Positions 44,890-54,940 of a DNA stretch of 64,000 nt are shown here, piece by piece. The notes under the pieces were generated by a model. That model was not told where the DNA came from. It saw only the letters and a list, made by a program, of their open reading frames with translations, and made no database searches. The DNA comes from Bufo bufo (taxonomy: Eukaryota; Chordata; Amphibia; Anura; Bufonidae): contig NC_053397.1 in assembly GCF_905171765.1 (NCBI RefSeq), forward strand, positions 115,461,295 through 115,525,294, written 5' to 3'. A program made the position numbers and the translations under genes. Within the stretch, counting starts at the first letter, position 1; the number at the start of each line of letters is the position of its first letter.

Positions 44890-45798
44890 ATGGCAGACTT
44901 GGTTCAGTGCAGGAATTGTTGTGCATTTATTTCATGTTCCACTCTTTGGAGATTCGGATGCTGTCAGATCTGTAGACAGTTCTCCTTACTGCAGCAGGAA
45001 ATTGCATTTTTGAAAGCTGAAATATTTAAATTATCTGTTAAACAAACTCCAGCTAGGACTGCTGCAATGCCACTGCCACAGAGGACCCCCAGAAATGGCA
45101 GATGGGTTAATGTAGGTTCTGGAAGTCTTAGAGTGGTGGATAGAAGACATGTCCCACAGTCGGTGGTTCTCCATAATTCATTTGCAGCACTCTCAGAATG
45201 TAAGGACAACATGGATATGGACTCAAGCACAGAGGGTGAGAAACCATCGACTCCTATGTCTAATGTATGCAACAAAAAAGATAAAGTGAAGTCTCAAAGG
45301 ATGCAGCTGTTGTTGGGTGATTCAATCATAAGAAGTGTGGAGCTTAAAGAAAATGGTTTTGTGAGATGTCTCCCTGGGGCTACTGCTAGAAGAGATAGAA
45401 GACGTATTATTAATATTGTTAAGCAAGCAAAGCAGGAAGGGGACGTGGATGTTCTTGTCCATCTAGGGACAAATGACCTGGCTTGCAATGAAGTGTCAGA
45501 GGTGAAAAAATCTTTTATCACACTTGGTAATGACGTACAGGATTTTGCATCCACCATTTCATTTTCTGAAGTTCTGCCTGTGCATAATGTTCAGAATGAT
45601 AGGCAGAGGCGCATAAAGGAGTTCAACATATGGCTTGGTAAATGGTGTCAAGAGCAAGGATTTGGCTTTGTTTCTCATGATAGCTCTACTTGGAATAGAA
45701 AGGAACTGTACAAAAAATATGGTTTGCATCTTTCTCTCAAAGGAACAAATGTACTTAGTGAACAACTCCAAGAATTTGCGAAAGAGTATTTAAACTAG
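44890..45798 (+). CDS. CR1 ORF1 protein with SGNH/esterase domain
   Basis: This is an open frame of 302 codons. The first 35 residues are Cys-rich (CRNCC, CC, CQIC), resembling a small zinc-binding domain, followed by a Leu/Gln/Glu stretch that may form a short coiled coil (32-50). An SGNH hydrolase-like domain follows, with GDS at residues 143-145, GTND at 193-196 and GLHLS near residue 284 as the His block; the usual Asp before this His block is Tyr here (KYGLHLS). In CR1 elements ORF1 binds RNA and has a lipid-esterase-like domain. The ORF ends five bases before ORF2. It is the best-preserved coding region in the window, yet its partner ORF2 is broken. Confidence 0.9.
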   Translation: MADLVQCRNCCAFISCSTLWRFGCCQICRQFSLLQQEIAFLKAEIFKLSVKQTPARTAAMPLPQRTPRNGRWVNVGSGSLRVVDRRHVPQSVVLHNSFAALSECKDNMDMDSSTEGEKPSTPMSNVCNKKDKVKSQRMQLLLGDSIIRSVELKENGFVRCLPGATARRDRRRIINIVKQAKQEGDVDVLVHLGTNDLACNEVSEVKKSFITLGNDVQDFASTISFSEVLPVHNVQNDRQRRIKEFNIWLGKWCQEQGFGFVSHDSSTWNRKELYKKYGLHLSLKGTNVLSEQLQEFAKEYLN

Positions 45799-45803
45799 GA
45801 AGG

Positions 45804-48390
45804 GTGGGCAAAAGAGTGAAAATAAAAGAGTCCAATTGCCCCCCGAAACAATGCCAGAACAGGTCAGAAGCACAGAGGTTAAGAAATGATAAGCTCAGAG
45901 TCCTGTCTACAAATGCTCGCAGTTTAGGTAAAAAAATCAATGAACTTGGGTCAATAATGGCATCTGAGAATGTAGATTTAGTGGCTGTTACGGAGACATG
46001 GTTTAATGAAAGAAATGACTGGGACATAACCATACCAGGGTACTCTTTATACAGAAGAGACAGAGAAGGCAAGAAAGGAGGAGGAGTGGCCCTGTATGTG
46101 AAAGATAGCATTAAATCTAACCTAATACAAGTTGGTGAGGCCAACATAGAGTCAGTTTGGGTTACGTTGCAGTTTGCTAACCATGCAGTAACTCGTGTAG
46201 GTGTGATATATAGACCACCTGGTCAAGTTAAAGAACTAGATGAATCTACTAGTTGAAGAAATAGCTAAAATGACAAGGAAAGGAGAAGTTATCATTATGG
46301 AGATTTCAATCTTCCAGATATAAACTGGAAAACCAAAATAGCAAGTTTCTACCAGAGTACAGATATTCTAAATTCCCTACTGGGGTTATCTCTACAACAA
46401 GTGGTTTGAGGAGCCAACCCGAGGGAGGCCATTTTGATTTGGTATTCACAAACGGGATTCGGTATATGATGTCATTGTAGGCGAAACTCTGGGATCTAGT
46501 GATCACCAGTCAGTGTGGTTTAATATAAGAACTGTGAAAGAGTCCACCACACAAAAACAAAAGTTTAGATTTTAGAAAAACATACTTTTCAAAAATGAAA
46601 TTAGTCATAAATGATTCCTTATCAGACTGAACGGATTACATGAGTCCAGGAGAAATGGGACTACTTAAAGGTGCATTATTGAAGGCAAACAGAAAATTGC
46701 ATTAGACTTGTCAGTAAAAGCAAAAAAAGAGGAGACCAATGTGGTACTCAGCAGAAGTGGCCCAAATCATTAAAAATAAAAAGCTAGCATTTTGTAATTA
46801 TAAAAAAACCCAGAGCAATGAAGATAAGGAAATCTACAAGATTAGGCAGAGAGAGGCCAAGCAAGTTATAAGAACTTCTAAAGCGCAGGCAGAAGAAAAA
46901 CTAGCTCAGTCTATGAAAAAAGGGATAAGACATTCTTCAGATATATAAATGAAAAAAGGAAATTAAAACAAGGAATAACTAAATTAAAAACAAAGACGGA
47001 AGGTATGTAGAAGAGAATAAAGGGCTAGCCGACTGCCTTAATTAATACTTCTGTTCAGTTTTTACAAAAGAAAAAGGAGAAGGACCTCCACTAGAAAGAA
47101 TGACTATTAAATCTGTTTGATGCATGTATCTTTACAGAGGAAGATGTTCTAAGTTTGCTGTCTAAGGTGAAGACAGATAATTCACAGGGGCCTGATGAGA
47201 TACACCCAAAATTATTAAAAGAGCTTAGTGGTGAGCTGGCAAAACCGCTAACAGATTTATTTAACCAATCATTAGTAACAGGAGTCGTCCCGGAAGATTG
47301 GAAATTGGCAAATGTCGTGCCCATTCACAAGAAAGGTAGTAGGGAGGAATCGAGCAACTATAGACCAGTGAGTCTGACATCAATAGTAGGCAAATTAATG
47401 GAAACCCTATTAAAGGATAGGATTGTGGAACATCTAAAATCCCATGGATTGCAAGATGAAAACCAACATGGGTTTACTTCAGGAGATCATGTCAAACAAA
47501 TTTATAGATTTTTTTGACTGGGTGAATAAAATAATAGACGGTGGAGGTGCAGTAGACATCGCATATCTAGATTTAGTAAGGCTTTTGACACTGTCCCACA
47601 TAGAAGACTTATCAATAAACTGCAGTCATTGAGCATGGACTCCCATATTGTTGAGTGGATTAGGCAGTGGCTGAGTGACTACAACAGAGGGTTGTAGTCA
47701 ATGGAGACATTCAAAACAAGGTATGTTACCAGTGGGTTCCACAGGGATCTGTACAGGACCGATTTTTGCTTTAATATCTTCATAAGTGATATCGCAAAAG
47801 GCCTCGCTGGTAAGGTTTGTCTTTTTGCTGATGACACAAGATAATGTAACAGGGTTGATGTTCCTGGAGGGAACGCCAAATTGGAAAAGGATTTAGGAAA
47901 ACTAGAAGAATGGTCAAACTCTGGCAACTGAATTTAATGTGGATAAGTGCAAGATAATGCACCTGGGCGTAAAAACCAAGGGCAGAATATAGAATATTTG
48001 ACACAGTCCTGACCTCAGTATCTGAGGAAAGGGATTTAGGAGTAATTATTTCAGATGACTTAAAGGTGGGAAGACATATGTAATAGAGCAGCACGAAATG
48101 CCAGCAGAATGCTTGGATGTATAGGGAGAGGTATAAGCAGTAGAAAGAGTGAAGTGCTTATGCCGCTGTACAGAACACTGGTGAGGACCTCACTTGGAGT
48201 ATTGTGCGCAGTACTGAGGCCATATCTCCAGAAGGATATAGATACTCTAGAGAGAGTTCAGAGAAGAGCTACTAAACTAGTACATGGATTGCAGGATAAA
48301 ACTTACCAGGAAAGGTTAAAGGACCTTAATATGTATAGCTTGGAAGAAAGAATAGACAGAGGGGATATGATAGAAACTTTTAATACATAA
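45804..48390 (+). pseudogene. CR1 ORF2 (AP endonuclease + reverse transcriptase), frameshifted
   Basis: The first 150 codons (45804-46256) are the apurinic-like endonuclease: LRVLSTNARSLGKKINEL, VAVTETWFNE and GGGVALYVKDS. A piece at 46739-46948 is the linker. The RT begins at 47155 with DNSQGPDEIHPKLLKEL, VPEDWKLANVVPIHKKG and NYRPVSLTSIVGK. The catalytic FADD lies at about 47813-47838 in another frame. The C-terminal part is at 48109-48390 (YRTLVRTSLG, RVQRRATKLV). At least five frame changes prevent expression. Confidence 0.92.
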
Positions 48391-48724
48391 AGGGAATCAA
48401 CTCGTTAAAGGAGAGAGAGCATATTTAAAAGAAGAAAAACTACCACAAGAGGACACAGTTTTAAATTAGGAGGGGCAAAGGTTTAAAAGTAATATAAGGA
48501 AGTATTACTTATCTGAGAGAGTAGTGGATGCATGGAATAGCCTTCCTGCAGAAGTGGTAGCTGCAAATACAGTGAAGGGGTTTAAGCATGCATGGGATAG
48601 GCATAAGGCCATCCTTCATATAAGATAGGGCCGGGGGCTATCCATAGTATTCAGTATATTGGGCAGACTAGATGGGCCAAATGGTTCTTATCTGCCGACA
48701 CATTCTATGTTTCTATGTTTCTAT

Positions 48725-48837
48725 GTGTTCCAAGTGATCGTCTACACGTTTCGAACAAACGTGTTCTTAATCATGATTAAGAACACGTTTGTTCGAAATG
48801 CGTAGACAATCACTTGGAACACTGAGGTGATGCTGTC
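48725..48837. mobile_element. PLE3 fragment right of CR1: palindromic pLTR junction
   Basis: Arms 48725-48773 and 48774-48822 are nearly perfect reverse complements centred on TTAATCATGATTAA. Each arm contains a weak hammerhead-like half, GTTTGTTCGAAA(T/C)GCGTAGAC or a variant. This looks like the meeting point of two oppositely oriented pLTRs. At 48838 it is replaced by an LTR fragment. Confidence 0.6.
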
Positions 48838-48925
48838 TGTAACGGATCTCCTGGCACCCCGACTGGGTACCTTCGTTGATGGGTGCTCCTAGTGCTTCCT
48901 GAGTACTCCAAGCACTCCACTTGAC
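48838..48925 (-). mobile_element. Fragment of LTR 1 family
   Basis: Its reverse complement matches the 3' end of LTR 1 (about 4473-4559) with about 85 % identity by eye, ending at the same terminal CCGTTACA. Only about 88 bp remains. Confidence 0.8.
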
Positions 48926-49149
48926 TCGTAAATTTTTGGTCGGCATGGCGACCTTGTGCCTGGCATTTGTTGTGGCCTGCAGTAAGGTGTGTCCATAGCA
49001 ATAGACAGTACAGTACACGCTACTATTCTGTACTGTATATTGATATATGGGCACCTCTAGGATGGTAGCATGTTATGTATATTGTTATGGCTCATAACAG
49101 TAGTACCATCCTAGAGGTGCCCATAGCAATATATAGTATTTTAGCCTTT
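48926..49149. repeat. Unassigned sequence with a hairpin at 49031-49138
   Basis: The arms share GGGCACCTCTAGGATGGTA and its complement, with about 30 bp between. The remainder has no recognisable feature. Confidence 0.6.
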
Positions 49150-50320
49150 TATAGGTACCTGTAGAAATAGACTACCGTCCTATATGTACTTGTAGCAATA
49201 AACTACCGTCGCAGATGTACAGTACAGACCAAAAGTTTGGACACACCTTCTCATTCAAAGAGTTTTCTTTATTTTCATGACTATGAAAATTGTAGATTCA
49301 CACTGAAGGCATCAAAACTATTAATTAACACATGTGGAATTATATACATAACAAACAAGTGTGAAACAACTGAAAATATGTCATATTCTAGGTTCTTCAA
49401 AGTAGCCACCTTTTGCTTTGATTACTGCTTTGCACACTCTCGGCATTCTCTTGATGAGCTTCAAGAGGTAGTCCCCTGAAATGGTTTTCACTTCACAGGT
49501 GTGCCCTGTCAGGTTTAATAAGTGGGATTTCTTGCCTTATAAATGGGGTTGGGACCATCAGTTGCATTGAGGAGAAGTCAGGTGGATACACAGCTGATAG
49601 TCCTACTGAATAGACTGTTAGAATTTGTATTATGGCAAGAAAAAAGCAGCTAAGTAAAGAAAAACGAGTGGCCATCATTACTTTAAGAAATGAAGGTCAG
49701 TCAGTCAGCCGAAAAATTGGGAAAACTTTGAAAGTAAGGGCTATTTGACCATGAAGGAGAGTGATGGGGTGCTGCGCCAGATGACCTGGCCTCCACAGTC
49801 ACCGGACCTGAACCCAATCGAGATGGTTTGGGGTGAGCTGGACCGCAGAGTGAAGGCAAAAGGGCCAACAAGTGCTAAGCATCTCTGGGAACTCCTTCAA
49901 GACTGTTGGAAGACCATTTCAGGGGACTACCTCTTGAAGCTCACCAAGAGAATGCCAAGAGTGTGCAAAGCAGTAATCAAAGCAAAAGGTGGCTACTTTG
50001 AAGAACCTAGAATATGCCATATTTTCAGTTGTTTCACACTTGTTTGTTATGTATATAATTCCACATGTGTTAATTCATAGTTTTGATGCCTTCATAGTCA
50101 TGAAAATAAAGAGAACTCTTTGAATGAGAAGGTGTGTCCAAACTTTTGGTCTGTACTGTACCTGTAGCAATATACAATTGTCGTTGATTTACCTGTAGCA
50201 ATATACCACCATCGTAGATGTACCTGTAGGCATAGCAATATACCACCGTCGTAGATGTATGTACCTGTAGGCGTAGCAATATACCACCGTCGTAGATGTA
50301 ACTGTAGCAATATACTACTG
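49150..50320 (+). repeat. About 34-bp minisatellite interrupted by Tc1
   Basis: Units of the form ACCTGTAGCAATATACCACC then GTCGTAGATGT stand at 49150-49217 and again at 50161-50320. Confidence 0.85.
49220..50158 (+). mobile_element. Internally deleted Tc1/mariner element, 939 bp, TA target
   Basis: The termini CAGTACAGACCAAAAGTTTG and the complement are flanked by TA (49218-49219, 50159-50160). The inverted repeats are about 270 bp. The remaining coding sequence gives the start of a transposase (MARKKQLSKEKRVAIITLR, about 49633) fused by deletion at about 49740 to its C-terminal part ([19 protein letters not shown], with the catalytic Glu). The DNA-binding linker and the first two Asp residues are lost. 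Confidence 0.93.
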
Positions 50321-50327
50321 TCCTATA

Positions 50328-50440
50328 CAGTGGGGAGAAGAAGTATTTCATATACTGCTCATTTTGCAGGTGTTCCTACATACAAAGCATGTGTAGGTCT
50401 GTAATTTTTATCATAGGTACATCTAATGGTGTCTGATGTC
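50328..50440 (+). mobile_element. Truncated end of another Tc1/mariner family
   Basis: TA followed by CAGTGGGGAGAAGAAGTATT and, a little downstream, CTGCTCATTTTGCAGGTGTT resembles the terminus of a common vertebrate Tc1 family (CAGTGGGGAAAATAAGTATT). Only the first 110 bases or so are present. Confidence 0.7.
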
Positions 50441-51273
50441 TTGTGGCAGTCACAGTTGCACAGTATATGATATATGGTGACACAGGATATAATATACGGG
50501 GCACAGTATATAACATATGGGAGAACAGTAAATATTTTGAATATGGGAGCACAGTGTATAATTAATTCAATATAAAGCTGTGGCACTCACCAAATATTGC
50601 AAAATATTTTCTTTCTTCTTTATTATGCAAAGGTTACATACTGTGGGGTGTCATTACAAACTACACAGGGGCAATACAAGACAACGGCTGTTTTGTGCTA
50701 CAACATGCTGTTTCTGACCTCTTTTGCTATATAATTAGTTTATTTGTGGGGCACATTATGTTTAGAATTTTAGTATGGTGTCTATCATAAGGAATATCTG
50801 GGGTGGCAGGGTTTTAGGGGCTATAGTATGTGCCGGTATTGCATTCTGAAGGTGCAGTATGTGGCATTATTATATTCAGAGGGTACAGTGTGAAGCTGGA
50901 ATAAGACATGGTGGTCTGGACCAGATGAAGAAGAACAATAAAGACTACAGAGAAGATGTGACTGGTAATTTGATGATATCAATTTGGATTCTGCCTGACT
51001 ATGCAGTGTTGTAGTCACACTTCTGTAGTTATGATTAGTAAAACTACAAATCCCAGCATACCCTTACCAGAGCTTATATACTACTGGGAGCTGTAGTTTC
51101 ACATGGTCAAAACTTCTTTAGCGCTTTCCCCCTACTTGGCAATTGGTGTATTTGATTATTATAGTAAATATAATTTTCTTCAACACGCTACACGGCGGGT
51201 GTTAGTAAGAAGCCTGTTTATAAAAATTCAACAAATATTTTATTATTCACATAGCTGAAAAACTACGATCAAA
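50441..51273. other. Tip100 hAT 5' region, no gene seen
   Basis: It is AT-rich sequence upstream of the transposase start. It contains short repeats of ATATGGG(A/G)G(C/A)ACAGTA-like form at 50460-50560. Confidence 0.5.
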
Positions 51274-53925
51274 ATGCCGAAACTATTTAAAGAAAAGAAA
51301 TTATCAGGAGCAGGTTTCAGAAAAAGGCGAGAAGAAAAAGAAAAAGCTGGAAAGCAGATGTCTGGAGATTTAAAGAAGTACCTGACCTCTCACAAAACCA
51401 GAAAGGAAGATGCTCCTGTATCAGAACCAGTTTCAAATGTGGAAGATGATCCAATTCACGTAGCTATGGATGAGGAATCTTTAACAGCAGACCAACAGCC
51501 CGTCATCGCTCAAGAGGCTGCTAACGTGGATGATGCAAGCGCGGAGGAAAGATGAGAAGAAGTAGGTGATGATCAACCTTCTACGTCATCATATGTACCA
51601 TCTCCTCACCTTGAAAAGACTACTGATACAGAAGGATCAAGTGATGCAGAAATGATGCAAGAGGAACAGTGTTCTACTTTGGAGACTCTTGATTTGTCTG
51701 ATCCAGCTAATTGGCCCGCTGTTCTCACCACCTTTTTAAGGGATGCTATTGTCAGGAAAGGTCCTGCAAAGCAAAAAGCTGATTTTGTTTTTCCCAAAGA
51801 TGCATCAAATAGACGTTTCACTAAAGCAAATTATAAGAGACGATTGCCAAACGGAGAAGAAACCTACAGAAACTGGTTGGTTTATTCTGTTAAGCTGGAC
51901 AAAGTGTTTTGTTTTTGTTGTAAGCTATTTTCAACTAAAATAATAACACATTTGACAAGCGGAGGCTATAGTGATTGGAGGAACTTGTCTCAAAATCTTC
52001 ATATTCATGAAAGGTCCAATTCTCACCTTGTTGCTGTAAGAGACTGAAATGAAATCTCTAGAAGATTTGGATCAGGAAAAACAATAGATGCTGTATCCCA
52101 GAGATTTTTGACAGCAGAAAAACAACACTGGCAAAATGTTGTCAAGAGGCTCGTAGCCATTGTAACGTATCTTGGTCGCCAGTGCTTGGCTTTTAGAGGT
52201 AGCAAAGATACGTTACATAGTGAAAATAATGGAAATTTTCTGCAACTTGTAGAAATGCTTGCCACATTTGATACGGTTATGCAGGAACATCTGAAGCGTA
52301 TCAAAAATAAGGAAATTTTCAATCATTATTTGGGGAAGGACATTCAAAATGAGCTAATTGGCCTTATAGCCAAATAAATTACAAAACAGATTCTGCAAGC
52401 ACTGAAAGCAGCAAAGTATTATTCTATCATACTTAATTGTATGATTGTATTCTATCATACTTAAATGACTATAATTGTTAGATTTGTGTTCATCAAAGAA
52501 GGGGGGTCTCCTACTGCTGAACCAGAGGTGTTTATAGAAGAAAGATTTCTTGGCTTTCTACAAATCCAAAGCTCTACTGGAGAAGGTCTGACCGAGGCAA
52601 TTTTGAGTGAATTAGAAAAACAAAAGATTCCCCTTGGTGATATGGGAGGACAAGGCTACGATAATGGTTCCAACATGAAGGGCAAACACCATGGTGTTCA
52701 GAAGAGGATCCTTGATTTAAACTCGCGTGCCTTTTATGTTCCCTGCAGTGCTCACACTTTAAATCTTGTGGTGAATGATGCAGCCATGTCATGCAGGGAT
52801 GGAGCAACCTTATTTTCTGTTGTGCAGAAAATATATGTTTTTTTGTCAGGATCCACACTTCGTTGGAATGTCTTGAAAAAGCACATTGGGAGACTTACAG
52901 TGAAACCTTTGTCTGACACTAGATAGTCTTCAAGAATAGATGCTGTTCAACCATTTAGGTTCCAGGTTGGAGAAATCTATGATGCCTTGTCTGATATTTC
53001 AAGGGATGGCTCACAGACAGCAATGGCACAATCTGATGCGGAATCCCTTGCAAAAGAACTAAACAACTTCAAATTTTTGTGTTTCATTGTAATGTGGTAC
53101 AATATTTTAAATAGGATTAACTTTGTCAGCAAGCTGCTTCAAAGTAAAAGTATGTACCTTCCAGATGTAATCGATATGTTGGAATCGACAACAACTTTTT
53201 TGAAGGATTATCGTTCAGATAAAGGATTTGAAGATTTGCTGGAAGAGGCTAAAGATCTAGCCACAGAAATGGAGATTGAGCCTGTGTTTCCCGCGTTAGA
53301 GCGGCAAATAAAGAAAAAGAGGGTGTTTTCTTATGAAGCACAAGATGATCCAATTAATGATCCTGCAAAATTTTTTAAAGTTGAGTGTTTTTTTAGCATT
53401 TTGGATGTTTGCATTAATTCTCTTGATGAGCGATTTGAGCAAATTAAGCATCACAGCAGGCACTTTCAGTTTCTGTACGATATCCAGAAACTTAAAAATG
53501 TACCATATGAAACACTTATGAAGTATTGTTTAGATTTGCAGACTATATTGACTGATAAAAACTCAGAAGATACTGATCTGGATGGAGCACAGCTGTGTGA
53601 AGAGCTCACCATATTGGATCCTATCTTGAAACCGACAATGACCCCTACACAGATTTTAGCGTATGCAATTAAAAATGACTTTGCTCCCAATGTCTCCATA
53701 GCACTGCGGATATTATTGACATTGCCAATATCTGTCGCATCTGGAGAACGAAGCTTTTCAAAGCTCAAATTAATAAAAAATTATCTACGTTCAACAATGT
53801 CACAAGAGAGATTGGTGGGAATTGCAATGATTTCTATTGAAAACCGTATTGCACAGGACATTGATTTTCAGACTTTGCTTTATGATTTTGTGAGCGCAAA
53901 AGCAAGAAAAGTTAAATTTTTATAG
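51274..53925 (+). pseudogene. Tip100-type hAT transposase, one frame with five nonsense codons
   Basis: The whole 884-codon stretch stays in one frame. The N terminus is basic (KKLSGAGFRKRREEKEKAGK). A TTF-type zinc finger follows at about 51840-52040: NWLVYSVKLDKVFCFCCKLF, then DWRNL, then HERSNSHL. The catalytic core includes GGQGYDNGSNMKGKHHGVQK (about 52650) with the DNG Asp, and CSAHTLNLVVNDAA. The hATC dimerisation region lies near the end (ISVASGERSFSKLKLIKNYL, about 53725). Stops fall at 51553, 52045, 52375, 52462 and 52924. The last replaces the Trp of a conserved TRW and 52045 replaces a Trp after Val-Arg-Asp; both fit single G-to-A changes. A short duplication (TTCTATCATACTTAA, about 52420-52465) replaces some residues. 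Confidence 0.93.
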
Positions 53926-54510
53926 AGCTCACTTTGAATGTGTGTGTTATCTAGCACTTTAGTTGAATTGCACTCAGTTAACTCGCAGGAAACTTAAGTT
54001 CTTATGTTATAGTTTGAAAATATGTTAATAATGTGAAAGGAAAAATGTGATTAATATGTTGGTTTGAAACCTCACTGATCCTTATTGCACTTCTTTTTGG
54101 CCAATAACTGGTAATGTTTTGCCTTGAACGGGCTGTTTTAGTTTAGCACTGTTTGTGTGTAGTGTTTTAAGACAAGTATGTTTGCACTATTTCCTGCACT
54201 TTTACTCATTGTTGAAAACTTTGTTTTATAGATGTATAACTTATTTTATTAAACTGTTAATAAAACCCAGTTAACAAAAAACACTATTTAGTTTGTTTTT
54301 TATATAAAAGAAAAATAAGGTAAAAAAACATCTACCGTATGCACAGGAGGTGGGTGCGGTAGGTGCACTGCAGGGTTTTGCGAGGCAGGCATTCAGGCGA
54401 TTGGAGTGGAGTCCGCGTGGGATGCTGGTGTTAGGGGGAGTTCTGGAAGGGGGGGGGGGCGCCAAAATGTAGCTTCGCTTGTGTTGGCAAAAATCCTTGC
54501 ACCGGCCCTG
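53926..54510 (+). other. Tip100 hAT 3' UTR and right terminus
   Basis: It is AT-rich, with AATAAAACCCAG at 54259 as a possible polyadenylation signal. It becomes GC-rich toward the inverted terminus. There is no further gene. Confidence 0.6.
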
Positions 54511-54870
54511 TCCAAGACGTCACGGCCGGGGGAATCGGTGGCGGTCAGATACTTTCCCACGGACAGCAGATGGTGTCCGGTGCAGGCCTGGGAGGCTTGG
54601 CTGCGTAGTATTTAGTCCAAGCGGCATGTTCTCCCGTACTCAAACTAGGCAATGCCCAGCTAACCACCGCGGCCTTTCTTACGTACATTCAGGTTTAGTT
54701 GACAGGTTCAGGGGTCGGTCCTCTCTGGATCACAGGACATTCCTTCCGGATGGGCGCGGCAGCTGCGGCGTCCATGCATAAGGTGCCAGTACATGTCATC
54801 AAACAGTTGGGTCGGCGCAGTTCCGCGTGTTCCATGCGTTATATCCCGGATCCTTATACGAAATATCACT
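54511..54870 (+). pseudogene. Tyrosine recombinase, C-terminal catalytic part
   Basis: The first frame gives SKTSRPGESVAVRYFPTDS and WCPVQAWEAWL, then a stop. After a shift, WITGHSFRMGAAAAA carries the His-x-x-Arg catalytic pair, and RRSSACSMRYI carries the nucleophilic Tyr. Together with Arg in FLRSGE at about 41085, all residues of the R-H-x-x-R-Y signature survive, though on both sides of a 13.4-kb insertion. Confidence 0.85.
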
Positions 54871-54940
54871 GGCTTTCGAGTTTTGGTTTTGTAGTTTCTG
54901 TTATCAAGTTTTTTCAAACTCCTATGCATGGTTCTTTTGG

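Larger units (their letters stand above)
43820..48724 (+). mobile_element. CR1 LINE, near full-length (4.9 kb)
   Basis: It consists of tandem 5' UTR units (43820-about 44800), intact ORF1 with an esterase domain (44890-45798), a broken ORF2 (45804-48390) and a 3' tail ending in ATTCTATGTTTCTATG repeats. Those short 3' repeats, and not poly(A), are characteristic of CR1. It is inserted inside PLE3 without an obvious target duplication. Confidence 0.93.
41148..54510 (+). mobile_element. Tip100-type hAT transposon, 13.4 kb with nested insertions, TSD TCCAAGAC
   Basis: TCCAAGAC is duplicated at 41140-41147 and 54511-54518. The termini are CAGGGCCGGCGCTACC and, at the right, CTTGCACCGGCCCTG, giving the inverted repeat CAGGGCCGG(C/T)GC. 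The transposase pseudogene (51274-53925) has a TTF-type zinc finger, as in Tip100/Zaphod-like hATs. Insertions inside include a T2-like MITE, a foldback, PLE3 with CR1, an LTR fragment and a Tc1. The insertion site is the coding region of the Ngaro recombinase. Confidence 0.93.
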
